Shown: positions 8,928-18,120, numbered from the stretch's first letter. The stretch: 64,000 nucleotides of DNA from Anaerospora hongkongensis (GCF_004339805.1 NZ_SLUI01000003.1:310001-374000), one strand, 5' to 3'. Notes: a model not told the origin generated them from the letters alone. Numbers and translations: made by a program.

Positions 8928-9128
8928 CGACAAACTTCCAAGGATTTGACGCTGTCTACGCTGGGGAAAATTAAGGCGCGGAGTGCTTAATTACCAAAAG
9001 AATCAGATTTTAACAATGAGGTCTAGCTTAAAGCAGGAGTGTCTAGAGTGATTTCACGACGTCCTGGAGTACTTAGTTTCGAAAAGTATATGAGTAAAAA
9101 TTGGAAGACTACGTCAGATAATTGCTGA
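8928..9128 (+). pseudogene. Decayed copy of a CitB/DcuR-type HTH (relative of 7397-7813)
   Basis: In one frame this stretch reads SKDLTLSTLGKIKARSA, stop, LPKESDFNNEV, stop, LKAGVSRVISRRP, which aligns with the C-terminal end of the regulator at 7397-7813 (PKGLSETTLGTIRARI, ANEVALKAEVSRVNARRYL). Base identity is high, for example TTAAAGCAGAAGTGTCTAGA against TTAAAGCAGGAGTGTCTAGA. Two in-frame stops and no start mean it is not expressed as a protein. It is probably the relic of a tandem duplication; the secreted hydrolase gene lies between the two copies. Confidence 0.7.
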
Positions 9129-9173
9129 ATTACAAGAGTAATTAAGATAAATAGTGCTTGAACGAAGTTTATT

Positions 9174-9201
9174 CGCCTATCGTAATGGTAGGCTTTTTTT
9201 A
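9174..9201 (+). terminator. Rho-independent terminator
   Basis: GCCTA-TCGTAATGG-TAGGC followed by seven T. It ends transcription from the hydrolase and the decayed regulator, and faces the converging LysR gene. Confidence 0.7.
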
Positions 9202-9220
9202 TTAGTAGATTTGGTTGCTT

Positions 9221-10117
9221 TTAGCTTTTCTCACTGGTAAACGAAGGCTGGCCCAGTAATTCGGTAATGAAACGGATAAAGGCTTGAGTTGCCAATGACA
9301 AATATCGATCTTTCTTCCATGCAAGACCAAATTCGATGTACAGAGGGTTTTTTAGGGGAATAGCCACTAACCCTTCGCTTTTACGAGCGATTCCTTCAAT
9401 CAGGAAACAAACACCGGATCCCTTTGCCACCAATCTTCTCATAGTCTCTAGCTGGTTTGAGGACAGTAGGATCTTTGGACTAAAACCGTATTCTTGACAA
9501 TCTTCAAGGATTACTTTGCGAACGTAGGTGCTTTCTTTAAACATAATAAAAGGATCGTCACGCAGTTGGTCAAGTGAGATAGTAGGGCAGCTTGCTAAAG
9601 GATGAGTTGGAGGAAGGCACACCATGAATTGTTCTTTAGAAATGAAGAGCATTTCAAGTAACGGTGAGGGTTGATAAAGGACAATTCCAAGGTCAAGCTC
9701 GCCCTTTTCAAGTAATTGACGGAGGTTAAATGAGCCGTCTTCAATCGTAGATAATTCTAACCCCGGGTAGCGTTTTGTAAATCCTTCTAATATCTTTGGC
9801 AGTAAAAACGGTCCAAGCATCGGAGGCACTCCGAATTTAAGTGAACCTTTTTGGAATTCGCGGTAACTTTGAATTTCCGCGACTGCATCCTGTAATAGGG
9901 ATAAAACATCCGTGATTTTATTGTCGAATGCTTTACCCTCCTTAGTTAGAGACAACTGTTTTTGACTTCGGTCAAGTAATACGACACCTAATTCTTCCTC
10001 AAGCTTTTGAATTGCTACAGTAACGGTAGATTGTGAAACATAGGTCTGTTCAGCAGTCCTAGTTATGCTACTAAGCTTAGCAACTGAATGAAAGTATTCT
10101 AACTGGCGTAAATCCAT
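9221..10117 (-). CDS. LysR-family transcriptional regulator
   Basis: 298 residues. N-terminal winged HTH (residues 1-60, MDLRQLEYFHSVAKLSS then TYVSQSTVTVAIQKLEEELG) and a LysR substrate-binding domain from about residue 90. It is divergent from the DASS transporter at 10281, with 163 bases between the starts; TTCAT/ATGAA repeats at 10142-10176 are probable binding sites. By the usual LysR arrangement it should activate the transporter and the enolase-superfamily gene in response to their carboxylate substrate, and repress itself. The effector cannot be read from sequence. Confidence 0.9.
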   Translation of the reverse strand: MDLRQLEYFHSVAKLSSITRTAEQTYVSQSTVTVAIQKLEEELGVVLLDRSQKQLSLTKEGKAFDNKITDVLSLLQDAVAEIQSYREFQKGSLKFGVPPMLGPFLLPKILEGFTKRYPGLELSTIEDGSFNLRQLLEKGELDLGIVLYQPSPLLEMLFISKEQFMVCLPPTHPLASCPTISLDQLRDDPFIMFKESTYVRKVILEDCQEYGFSPKILLSSNQLETMRRLVAKGSGVCFLIEGIARKSEGLVAIPLKNPLYIEFGLAWKKDRYLSLATQAFIRFITELLGQPSFTSEKS

Positions 10118-10141
10118 AGTACCTCCAGCTTGTATAGTTTA

Positions 10142-10176
10142 TATTCATTATACCATTATGAATATGAATTTTTCAT
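10142..10176. promoter_or_regulatory. Probable LysR operator, overlapping inverted repeats
   Basis: TATTCAT and ATGAATA form a perfect inverted repeat with a 9-base centre (10142-10164). It is followed without a gap by ATGAA-TTT-TTCAT (10164-10176). The site lies in the divergent LysR/DASS intergenic region, just upstream of the regulator's own ATG. Confidence 0.5.
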
Positions 10177-10280
10177 TTATAGGATTAAAAGCTACACTGT
10201 AAATGGATATCCGTAGTAGACAAGTTTGCCGGCAAGGATTTAGTAAGGCAGTTTGATATCATTGAAAGGGGAGTAAAAAA

Positions 10281-11681
10281 ATGAGCAAGTTGATTCGCGG
10301 GCTCATAGTGGTCTTCTTTGGCGCCTTTTTATGGTTTATTCCTGCACCTGAGGGAGTTAAAATCCAGGCTTGGCATTTGTTTTCCATATTTGTTGCAACT
10401 ATTACAGGCTTAATACTTCAGCCGTTGCCTATTGGCGCTATGGCATTAATTGGTTTAACCTTTCCTATGTTAGTTGGGGTGATCACCCCTGCTCAAGCAC
10501 TGAGCGGCTTTTCTAATACTACTATTTGGTTAATCGTATCGGCGTTCCTGTTTGCAAAGGGTTTTATTAAAACCGGATTAGGTAGAAGAATTTCCTATAT
10601 GATTATGAAAGTAATTGGTGACAGTTCGTTGAAATTGGGTTATGCGTTAGTGATTAGTGATTTAATAATCAGTCCGGCAACGCCATCAAATACCGCTAGG
10701 GGTGGAGGTGTTCTGTTCCCGATTGTGCGTAGTCTTTGCTCTGCATTTAACTCGGAGCCGGGAGAAACTTCCAGACGGATTGGTGCGTATTTAATGAAAA
10801 CAAGTTTCCAGGGAAATTGCGTAACATCAGCTATGTTTATAACCTCAATGGCAGCTAACCCACTGATTGTGTTGTTAGCTCAGAAGACAATCAATGTAAA
10901 TATTAGCTGGGGTCAGTGGGCGCTGGCAGGTATCGTGCCGGGTCTGATTTCGCTGATGCTGGTGCCCATTGTTATCTATAAGCTTTATCCGCCAGAAATT
11001 ACGAAGACACCAGAGGCCAAAGCACTAGCGATTCAAGAACTTGAAAAGATGGGGCCGCTCAGTCGAGAAGAAAAGCTAATGTGTATTGTATTCATAGGGG
11101 CTCTTTTATTGTGGAGTACTGCTCAACTTACTAATTTGGATGCAACGGCAGTTGCACTAACAGGTGTTTGTTTTATGATAGTCACGGGGATTATCACTTG
11201 GCAGGATGTTACGGAAGAAAAAGGAGCATGGGATGCGATGATATGGATGGGGGGACTCACTGCTTTGGCAGCTAACCTATCTTCACTCGGCCTAATCCCC
11301 TGGTTTGCCAAAACGGTTGCTGCTTCAATGACCGGAATTAGCTGGACTTTAGCGCTGGTTGGTCTATGTTTGGTTTACAATTTTTCACATTATATTTTTG
11401 CAAGCATTACGGCGCATGTTTCCGCTATGTACGCAGCTTTTATTGCAGTTGCGGTCGCAGCGGGGGCACCCGGTCTTTTGGCAGCGCTATCAATGGGTTA
11501 TTTGTCCAGCTTGTTTACTACTCTAACCCACTACTCAACCGGCCCGGCCCCCATATACTTTAATGCGGGATATCTGGATCAAGCTACTTGGTGGCGCTTA
11601 GGATTTATTTTATCCGTAGTTCATATCTTGGTTTGGGGAACTATCGGCGTTGCATGGTGGAAAGTGATTGGGCTATGGTAA
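10281..11681 (+). CDS. DASS (SLC13) family anion:Na+ symporter, second copy
   Basis: 466 residues, strongly similar over its whole length to the transporter at 543-1946 (shared RGLIV start, ISDLIISPATPSNTAR, YKLYPPEITKTPEAKA, end of AWWKVIGLW). Both signature loops are present: PATPSNTARGGG and TLTHYSTGPAPI. ATG at 10281 lies eight bases after AAAGGGGAG. It is divergent from the LysR gene and upstream of an enolase-superfamily enzyme, so it probably imports that enzyme's hydroxy-acid substrate. The paralogues have diverged most in the large loop around residues 230-260. Confidence 0.9.
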   Translation: MSKLIRGLIVVFFGAFLWFIPAPEGVKIQAWHLFSIFVATITGLILQPLPIGAMALIGLTFPMLVGVITPAQALSGFSNTTIWLIVSAFLFAKGFIKTGLGRRISYMIMKVIGDSSLKLGYALVISDLIISPATPSNTARGGGVLFPIVRSLCSAFNSEPGETSRRIGAYLMKTSFQGNCVTSAMFITSMAANPLIVLLAQKTINVNISWGQWALAGIVPGLISLMLVPIVIYKLYPPEITKTPEAKALAIQELEKMGPLSREEKLMCIVFIGALLLWSTAQLTNLDATAVALTGVCFMIVTGIITWQDVTEEKGAWDAMIWMGGLTALAANLSSLGLIPWFAKTVAASMTGISWTLALVGLCLVYNFSHYIFASITAHVSAMYAAFIAVAVAAGAPGLLAALSMGYLSSLFTTLTHYSTGPAPIYFNAGYLDQATWWRLGFILSVVHILVWGTIGVAWWKVIGLW

Positions 11682-11725
11682 GGACAAATAAACAAGTTTT
11701 AGAATAATACAAAAGGTGAGTGAAA

Positions 11726-12793
11726 ATGGTACTGTCATCAATCAATGCGAGACTAGTTACAATTCCGCTAGGTGCAGGAAGAGGTGGCTCAGGAGCTACG
11801 CAAGTAGAGGTTATACTAGTGGAAATCGTATCAAATGACGGAATAGTAGGAACAGGATTTAGCTATGCCCTTACCGGAGGGGGAAGTGCAATAAAAAAAA
11901 TCATCGAAGATATGTTAGCACCTTTGGTAATTGGGCAACAAGAAATACGGTGGGAAATGATATGGTATCAAATTTGGGATAAAACTCATCGATTAGGAAG
12001 AGGCGTTGCTCTGCCTGCATTATCTGCCCTAGATATTGCAATTTGGGACTTGCGGGGGAAAAAACAAGGAAAGCCTTTGTATGAGCTATTGGGTGCACAC
12101 AAAGAGAAAATCCAAATTTATGGAAGTGGCCGTGCAACTCATGGAATGAGTATTGAGCAATTAATCGAAGGAGCTATTTCTTACCAGGAAGAAGGATATA
12201 AAGCTATCAAGTTGCGAGCAGGAGCGCTGGGGATTAATAACGACCTCGCAAGAATCAAGGCAGTCCGTGAGCATGTTCCTAGCCTCCAAATGATGATAGA
12301 CTGTAACGAACGATTTAATTATACGGATGCCTTGTGGTTTGGAAAACACCTGGAGCAACTAGACATTTACTGGATGGAAGAGCCGCTCATCTCAGACGAT
12401 GTAGAGGGGCATCGTCGGTTAGCTGAACAGTTAAAATTAAGCATTGCAGTGGGTGAGCATCTCCAAGGAAGATTTGAATTTGTTCAATATCTGCAAAAAG
12501 GAGCTGCGACTGTTTGTCAGCCCGATGCACCGTTGGTAGGCGGTATATCTGAGTGGAGACGAATCGCTACTATTGCAGAGGGGTTTGGTGTTGTAGTCAG
12601 TCCTCACTTTTTGCCTGAGCTCCACGTTCATTTAGCGGCATCTACGGTCAATTGTGTTTCAATTGAGCATTTTCCTTTGATTAATGACATTCTTGGAGAG
12701 ACTCTGACAATAGAAGCAGGTTATGCAGTGCCTCCTCAACGCCCAGGTCACGGGATTATTTGGGACTGGGAAAAGATAAAGCACTTTGAATAA
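11726..12793 (+). CDS. Enolase-superfamily (mandelate racemase/muconate lactonizing) enzyme
   Basis: 355 residues; probably a hydroxy-acid dehydratase. The metal ligands are present: Asp in MIDCNERF (about 191), Glu in WMEEPL (about 217), Glu in VGEHL (about 243). An Asp-His dyad is present in QPDAPLVGG (about 266) and SPHF (about 293), as in the mandelate racemase subgroup. The usual KxK base motif is K162-x-R164 (IKLRAG), so the second lysine is replaced by arginine and the D-H dyad is probably the working base. ATG at 11726 is preferred to the GTG at 11720, which overlaps the AAGGTGAG site. It lies 44 bases after the DASS gene. Substrate unknown; a hydroxylated dicarboxylate is likely from context. 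Confidence 0.85.
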   Translation: MVLSSINARLVTIPLGAGRGGSGATQVEVILVEIVSNDGIVGTGFSYALTGGGSAIKKIIEDMLAPLVIGQQEIRWEMIWYQIWDKTHRLGRGVALPALSALDIAIWDLRGKKQGKPLYELLGAHKEKIQIYGSGRATHGMSIEQLIEGAISYQEEGYKAIKLRAGALGINNDLARIKAVREHVPSLQMMIDCNERFNYTDALWFGKHLEQLDIYWMEEPLISDDVEGHRRLAEQLKLSIAVGEHLQGRFEFVQYLQKGAATVCQPDAPLVGGISEWRRIATIAEGFGVVVSPHFLPELHVHLAASTVNCVSIEHFPLINDILGETLTIEAGYAVPPQRPGHGIIWDWEKIKHFE

Positions 12794-12872
12794 ATGCGTG
12801 AGTATATAGATTGAATGGAATTAAATATACGTGCAAATTAGTAGAAAACAGCATGAGTAAATTGGAGCCACA

Positions 12873-13451
12873 ATGGAGTTAGATACAAGATGTTTTTTCG
12901 CAGCAATGAACAGAAAGATAGTTTTTTGTTATAAAGAACCGGCATTTGGAGCTTTTTGGGGAATGGCTATTCTTGCTTTCCTGTCTTCAGCCAACAAACA
13001 GCCGCTGCTTATAGCTCCGTTTGGAGCGACGTGCTTGCTGGTATTTACATGTTGGGATAGTGACTATGCTCAACCGCGCAACATCATTGCTGGACACTTT
13101 ATTTCAGGCTTGTTTGGCTTATTATGCTTGGTCTGCTTTGGCCAAGTCTGGTGGTCATACGCAATAGCAGTTGGGACTGCAATATTGATGATGCAAATTA
13201 CTCATTGTACCCATCCACCGGCTGCGTCAAACCCAATTTTACTTATAATGAAAGGTGAAAACTCGTGGTTCTTCCTTATAGAGCCTTTACTAGCAGGGTG
13301 TATTGTGTTAGTCGTTACTGCGTATGTTTTTCACAGATTTATAGCAAGGCGTAAGTACCCTAGGTATTGGTGGCAAATACGAACTGCTTCAAGAACGAAA
13401 CGACAACAGAGAGGTAAGTTGCAAAATGTTTATTCCCGTAAAAATTACTGA
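12873..13451 (+). CDS. HPP family membrane protein
   Basis: 192 residues, four or five hydrophobic helices between residues 25 and 155. The name-giving motif is visible as THPPAASNP near residue 112, with the conserved LIAPFGAT near 47 and QPRN near 68. HPP proteins are integral inner-membrane proteins; some plant and cyanobacterial members transport nitrite, but the role in Firmicutes is not established. The end overlaps the start of the decayed oadA (ATG at 13426) by 26 bases, which suggests the two were once translationally coupled in one operon with the transporter and dehydratase. Confidence 0.85.
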   Translation: MELDTRCFFAAMNRKIVFCYKEPAFGAFWGMAILAFLSSANKQPLLIAPFGATCLLVFTCWDSDYAQPRNIIAGHFISGLFGLLCLVCFGQVWWSYAIAVGTAILMMQITHCTHPPAASNPILLIMKGENSWFFLIEPLLAGCIVLVVTAYVFHRFIARRKYPRYWWQIRTASRTKRQQRGKLQNVYSRKNY

Positions 13452-14772
13452 AACCGTACTGCGAGACGGGCATCAATCCTGAGCAGCGACACGAATGAGA
13501 ACAGAGCAAATGATACCTGCTCTTGAACGACTTGATGAGATCGGATTCGCCTCACTGGAGGCTTGGGGGGAGCTACCTTTGACAGTTGCTTGCGCTTTTT
13601 AGACGAAGATCCATGGGAGAGGCTTCGAACCTTGAAGAAATATATAAAAACGACTCCGATTCAGATGCTGCTTAGAGGCCAAAATATCTTAGGATATAAC
13701 CATTACGCCGATGATGTCGTGCGGGAATTTGTAAACAGAGCAGTAGAATGGTGTTGGTATCACTCGCATCTTTGACGCGTTGAATGATGTGCGCAACCTG
13801 GAAGTAGCAATGCGTGCAGCAAAATAGGCAGGCGCTCTTGTTCAAGGTTGTTTTGTTTATACTATCAGCCCGTTTCACACTAATGAAACCTTTTTAGAGG
13901 TTGTAAAAAATATTGTACAGTTAGGTGCCGACTCCGTATGCATTAAAGACATGGACGGTCTTTTGGCACCGTATGCAGCATATGAGCTGGTTAAAACATT
14001 AAAAGCCGAGATCCCGGTGCCAATTCAATTGCATACTCACTACACGAGTGGCATGGCGTCAATGACTTATCTGAAGGCAATAGAAGCCGGTGTGGACATT
14101 GTAGATTGCGCCCTGTCGCCATTTGCTCTTGGCACCTCCCGGCCGGCTACGGAAGCTATTGTCGCTTCCCTGGAAGGCCATGCCTGCATCACTGACCTGA
14201 GAAAAGAAGCTCTCTATCCCATAGCCGATTATTTTCGTGGCGTTAAGAAAGAATTGGCTGGAACATTTAAGCTTAATACAGCCATCGATATCGACACGAA
14301 AGTACTCACCTTCCAAATCCCCGGCGGCATGCTATCCAACCTGCTCAGCCAGATGAAAGAACAGGGAATGGCTGATAAGTACCCTGAGCTTATTGAAGAA
14401 ATGCCGCGAGTTCGGGCCGAAATAGGCTATCCGCCGCTGGTTACTCCGACTAGCCAAATAGTGGGCTCAGCATCTGCCTTTAATGAAATGTTGGGTAGAT
14501 ATAAGATTGTTCCGCGTGAAGTGAAGGATTTAGCAAGAGGAAAGTATGGGCGTACGCCGGCACCGATATCGGAGGAAGTACGCCAAGCTATGCTTGGTAA
14601 TGAAACAATAATCACACATCGTCCTGCGGATGATATCGCACCACAGATGGAAGCTTTGAGAGCGCAACTGATCGACAAAGGATATACAAGCCCGCCTATT
14701 GAGGACGTCTTATCCTATGCACTGTTTCCTGAAGTGGCAATGGCTTATTTTCAAAAGGCTGGAAGGTGCTGA
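13426..14772 (+). pseudogene. oadA: Decayed oxaloacetate decarboxylase alpha-type carboxyltransferase
   Basis: The start (TETVLRDGHQS, the conserved carboxyltransferase entry motif), the middle ([16 protein letters not shown]) and the end are recognisable, but the frame is broken at least four times: TGA at 13480, a missing G in the G-run at 13565-13570, another frameshift near 13751, and TAG at about 13825. From there to 14772 the frame is open (IKDMDGLLAPYAAYELVKT and the PYC_OADA domain). The intact start for about 270 C-terminal residues would be inside the catalytic barrel, so no active enzyme is expected. The end is closely related to the gene at 2-505. Confidence 0.85.
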
Positions 14773-14810
14773 CTATACATGATGATACCCGGAGGAAGTG
14801 AAAATATAAT

Positions 14811-15899
14811 TTGGCAATAGAACTTGTTTTAGTTGGAAACAATGAAATAGCTGCGCAAGAGCTTGAAAGTGTAGTTGTAAATACTTTAGGAAACATGGTT
14901 ACCTGCAAGAAGGCTACTTTACAAAACTATACTAAACTTACTGCTGATATATACGTGTGCTATAACACTCGCAAAAAAGAATTTGAGAGCCAATACGGAG
15001 CGGATAGAGTTTGCGCGTTAGAGATGCGTCCACCGGTTTCTTTCTTTATTCAGATTTCCCGAATACCAGCTGGTAACAAGGTCGTAATCTTTAACAATAA
15101 TCATGATGGTGCGGGTGTAATGCTGAAGTTTTTGAAGGAATATCAGCTTACTCACGTGACATATACGATTACAGCCTTTGAGGAAGATAATGAAGAACAA
15201 GTCAAAGAAGACATATCCAGCACTGACTATATCATTGGATATGAAGGGCATGTTTCGGAGGGAAGGACTTTATATACAAAATATGGCGAGATGCTTAGGC
15301 ATGAGGTAACAGTAATAGCTAGCCCTCCCCGAGAAGGAACGCCAGAGACAATCAGCCGCATGGCACAGAAAGTCATTACATTTGCTCAAAATCAAAATTT
15401 AAACCAAATTCTATTAACAAATGCCCAACGTATAAACAACTCGGTTTCTCTTGTAGCTGCCACAGTGGAAGAGCTCAATGCTTCGCTTGAAGAGTTGGCA
15501 TCAACTATGCAGGAGGTAAAGCAACTCTCAGGTCAAGCTTCTCTTGATGTTAATAATTCTCACCAAATATTGGATGCCATTCGACAAATTGCCAGTCAAA
15601 CAAATCTTCTAGGGTTAAACGCTGCCATTGAGGCAGCAAGGGCTGGTGATCAAGGGAGAGGATTTGCTGTAGTCGCTGATGAAGTCCGAAAGTTATCGGT
15701 GCAAAGTAGTGAATCGGTTAAAAACATAAGTGAACTGTTAAATCAAATGAAATCATCTATGGGGTTAGTCATTCAAAATACGCAGCAGACGGCGACAATT
15801 ACTATGGAACAGGCTGTTGCAACTCAATCCATTACAAACATGATAAACGATTTACAACAGATCAGTGAGGAGATGCTAAGTTTAGTGAAGAGAACCTAA
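14811..15899 (+). CDS. Soluble chemoreceptor with unrecognised N-terminal sensor
   Basis: 362 residues with no membrane helix. Residues about 195-362 are a methyl-accepting chemotaxis signalling domain with the hairpin tip [20 protein letters not shown] near 264. Residues 1-190 form an alpha/beta domain not recognised with confidence; its place and size match PrpR_N of the two sister receptors, but the SRGG motif is absent. It begins at a TTG 15 bases after GGAGG, the only start after an in-frame stop. It follows the decayed oadA by 38 bases, so it may sense a C4-dicarboxylate or another cytosolic metabolite. No CheR-binding tail is seen. Confidence 0.8.
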   Translation: MAIELVLVGNNEIAAQELESVVVNTLGNMVTCKKATLQNYTKLTADIYVCYNTRKKEFESQYGADRVCALEMRPPVSFFIQISRIPAGNKVVIFNNNHDGAGVMLKFLKEYQLTHVTYTITAFEEDNEEQVKEDISSTDYIIGYEGHVSEGRTLYTKYGEMLRHEVTVIASPPREGTPETISRMAQKVITFAQNQNLNQILLTNAQRINNSVSLVAATVEELNASLEELASTMQEVKQLSGQASLDVNNSHQILDAIRQIASQTNLLGLNAAIEAARAGDQGRGFAVVADEVRKLSVQSSESVKNISELLNQMKSSMGLVIQNTQQTATITMEQAVATQSITNMINDLQQISEEMLSLVKRT

Positions 15900-15997
15900 C
15901 GAGTAGTATATTTGGAGAAATTACGGCACACTTACTTAAAAGGTCAATTTTATACGTTAATCGAGCGGTGATCCTTGGTCAAGGTTTTATATTGTAT

Positions 15998-16027
15998 TGG
16001 TACTAGCGTTAGCTGGTACCATTTTTA
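15998..16027 (+). terminator. Rho-independent terminator
   Basis: TGGTACTAGC-GTTA-GCTGGTACCA is a 10-pair stem (one G-T pair) followed by TTTTT. It closes the chemoreceptor transcript just before the DUF3870 gene. Confidence 0.8.
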
Positions 16028-16045
16028 TATGAAAGGGATAATAAG

Positions 16046-16384
16046 ATGTTCAACAAAAATATAGTACTGTTTTCCGGATCAGCAAAATTGCCAGTAGATA
16101 CGGCATCATTTAAAAAGTATAAATATATTTCGCTAGTTGTCCTAATTGATATGCAATCGGGCGAAATCGTTGAAGTGGAGTACACAGTGTTGACCCAGCT
16201 CTCAAGAAATTTTATAGCAAGTTTACTTGTTGGAAATAGTTTAATGAATGGAATAGGGGAGATAGTAAACAGTATTAGTGTATATTACCAAGGTGATGCT
16301 CGAAAGGCAATAATTACCTCGTTGCGCACTATTTACGCTAAGTATGTAGTGTTTCACAAAAATAGAAAAGAGGCTGCTAGCTGA
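16046..16384 (+). CDS. DUF3870 domain protein
   Basis: 112 residues matching the DUF3870 family: FSGSAKLPVDTA at the start, VVLIDMQSGEIVEVEYTVLT, then SRNFIASLLVG and a YYQGDARKAIITSLRTIYAKY end. Members are small cytosolic proteins of unknown function, often found beside catabolic and regulatory genes of anaerobic Firmicutes. GAAAGGG lies before the ATG at 16046. Its 3' end overlaps the frame of the next fragment. Confidence 0.75.
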   Translation: MFNKNIVLFSGSAKLPVDTASFKKYKYISLVVLIDMQSGEIVEVEYTVLTQLSRNFIASLLVGNSLMNGIGEIVNSISVYYQGDARKAIITSLRTIYAKYVVFHKNRKEAAS

Positions 16385-16592
16385 TACCAATACGAAAACA
16401 CTGGAATGGTATTCAAACCAGGGCAGTAAGTCGGTGACGGTCGCCGTGAAGGAACAAAAAAATGGCCTCACCTTAGCGAAAGTACATGCAGTGATGAATA
16501 CCAGCTTGCTAAAAACGCTTTTACTAGTACCAACCGGTGATCTAGTGGTCGCCCAAGAGGCGCAAATCCGCCAACTGGCATTACCGAATTAG
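16380..16592 (+). pseudogene. DUF2922-like small protein, start missing
   Basis: An open frame of about 70 codons (TKTLEWYSNQGSKSVTV, then LTLAKVHAVMNTSLLKTLLL and GDLVVAQEAQIRQL) resembles DUF2922, a small Firmicute family. No ATG, GTG or TTG with a ribosome site lies at the expected place; the frame opens inside the end of the DUF3870 gene. The 5' end is therefore probably lost by a deletion that joined it to DUF3870. A late in-frame GTG or ATG would give only a stub. Confidence 0.45.
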
Positions 16593-16613
16593 CTTAGTAA
16601 AGGAGGTCGCGAC

Positions 16614-16934
16614 ATGGGAGAAATGGCGCGCCAGGCGGCGACTTACGGTTTTCCCAATGATCGTGGCTTTATTCCTTCTGGTAAGGTTAGAAAAACGCTT
16701 GACCGATTTTACCGACGGTATAAACACAATGTGCTACTGCGTAGAGAGGATGGAGGTCGCGAACAAGTCATGTTAAAAACAGTCTATGGCCCGCCGCCGG
16801 CTGACGAGGAGAGGATTGAAGCTACTGATCTGGAAATGGATAGCGGCATCCGGGAAGAAGAAGAGATAGCAGCTGCCGCGCCTGAAGCAAAGCCCAGCGC
16901 CGGAAGAAAGGAGTTGGGCAAGCGTGAATCTTGA
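16614..16934 (+). CDS. Hypothetical protein, 106 residues
   Basis: Not recognised. Strong AAAGGAGG upstream of the ATG at 16614. Basic N-terminal half (GKVRKTLDRFYRRYKHNVLLRR) and acidic, Ala/Glu-rich C-terminal half; no hydrophobic segment. The start of the next small gene overlaps its end by 11 bases, typical of translational coupling, so both are probably real. Base composition is richer in GC than the flanks, and a DUF2922-like fragment precedes it, so the set may be a conserved small-protein cassette. Confidence 0.6.
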   Translation: MGEMARQAATYGFPNDRGFIPSGKVRKTLDRFYRRYKHNVLLRREDGGREQVMLKTVYGPPPADEERIEATDLEMDSGIREEEEIAAAAPEAKPSAGRKELGKRES

Positions 16935-17070
16935 CATACTGCTGGTCACTATTGATGCGGTGTTGGACGCTCTGCCGGAGGACATCGACAAAGAGCATCC
17001 CGAACGGTTGAAATTTATCCGAGATATTCTCGGACTGGTGTTAACAGTTCGCAAATTGAATACGTTATGA
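16924..17070 (+). CDS. Small hypothetical protein, 48 residues
   Basis: Starts at GTG 16924 inside the end of the preceding gene (11-base overlap) and ends at TGA 17068-17070, immediately before a terminator. Sequence is amphipathic (LDILLVTIDAVLDALPED then ERLKFIRDILGLVLTV). Not recognised. Coupling and the terminator behind it argue for a real gene. Confidence 0.5.
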   Translation: MNLDILLVTIDAVLDALPEDIDKEHPERLKFIRDILGLVLTVRKLNTL

Positions 17071-17076
17071 ATAATG

Positions 17077-17108
17077 AAGCACGCCCGAAAAAACGGGGTG
17101 CTTTCATT
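17077..17108 (+). terminator. Rho-independent terminator
   Basis: AGCACGCCCG-AAAAAA-CGGGGTGCT (nine pairs with one bulge) followed by TTTCATTATTT, directly after the 48-residue gene. Confidence 0.65.
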
Positions 17109-18120
17109 ATTTAATCCAGTTTCGCCGCGCCATTGTTTCAACATGCCCGATCTAAGTATTCGTCATAGCCTGGTTGTAGCTTCCTTAAGAAAGATACATC
17201 GCTTATTATGAATTAGTTTTATAATGAGATCCTTGTATGGCGAAAGAAATTTTGTTTTCGCATCAGGGTATACCTTTAAAATACCGCGTTCCATTGGTAA
17301 CCGCGACAGCTGCTCGAATATTAGTTATATAAGTGAATAGGAGTTGTAGAGTATACTTTAATATCACCTCGTTTTCTGGGCGCCGGGCTTCTGACGAAAC
17401 AGAAAGGCAAATTTGAAGAATAACGCCTATTTTAAATATATAAGCAAGAAATATGCCTAATTAAATGACACATGAGAAATGTAGTAAAAAAGATCTTATT
17501 GAACTTACCAATGCAATTATCCAAACGTGTTAATTACGTTGAAAGAATGGCGATTACGAAAAAATGATGCTGAGATCTGAATATAACCTAACTGAGCTTT
17601 ATGATAAGAACCCGCTCCGGATCGTTTCTTTTTTCTGTATCAGGCGACGGCTTAAAATAATTCATTTATTACTAGGCTTCTGCAGCTCAAATACACTGGG
17701 GAGTGTTTAAAGACAAAGTCAGGTCTTTTGAAGTCTAAGCAGAATAGGTTTCCGCAGACGTATCACGTCATGTAGGTAAACCGGGAGGGGAAGAAGAAAT
17801 GGTATCGAATAGTTATTTGACAAAACATATTCTGTGATTTCTGGATCGTAAAATTATATTTGTATGTTGATGGTGGTGGTTTATCTTGATAATACAGCAA
17901 AATCCTTTAGATTAACTTATTAAATAATGTTTACGGGGTGGTCGGTTAGTGCCAGTGACTTTATTTTCCGTATAGGTATACACAATCATTCATATAAAAT
18001 GGCCGTCCTTGCAACATAAAAGCCGGATGAAATTGTAATTCATCCGACCAAGAAGGGTAAAAGAGGCTGCCGATTCTCATGAATACCTTTTGTTCTGAAG
18101 GTCCTGATAGAGATTGTTAA
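17109..18120. other. Intergenic stretch without a supported gene
   Basis: About 1 kb, AT-rich, no frame over 60 codons with a ribosome site. The only recognisable item is a 30-base segment at 17739-17768 that matches 30371-30400 (inside the LamB/YcsF-like relic) at 26 of 30 positions. The frame across it reads VSADVSRHVGKPGG and ends at a stop at about 17836. It is probably another gene relic. Confidence 0.5.

Noticed and set aside
13426..14772. Programmed frameshifts or stop readthrough in oadA
   Set aside because: At least four independent lesions of different kinds are present; decay is simpler. Sequencing error in the G-run alone could not explain the two stops.
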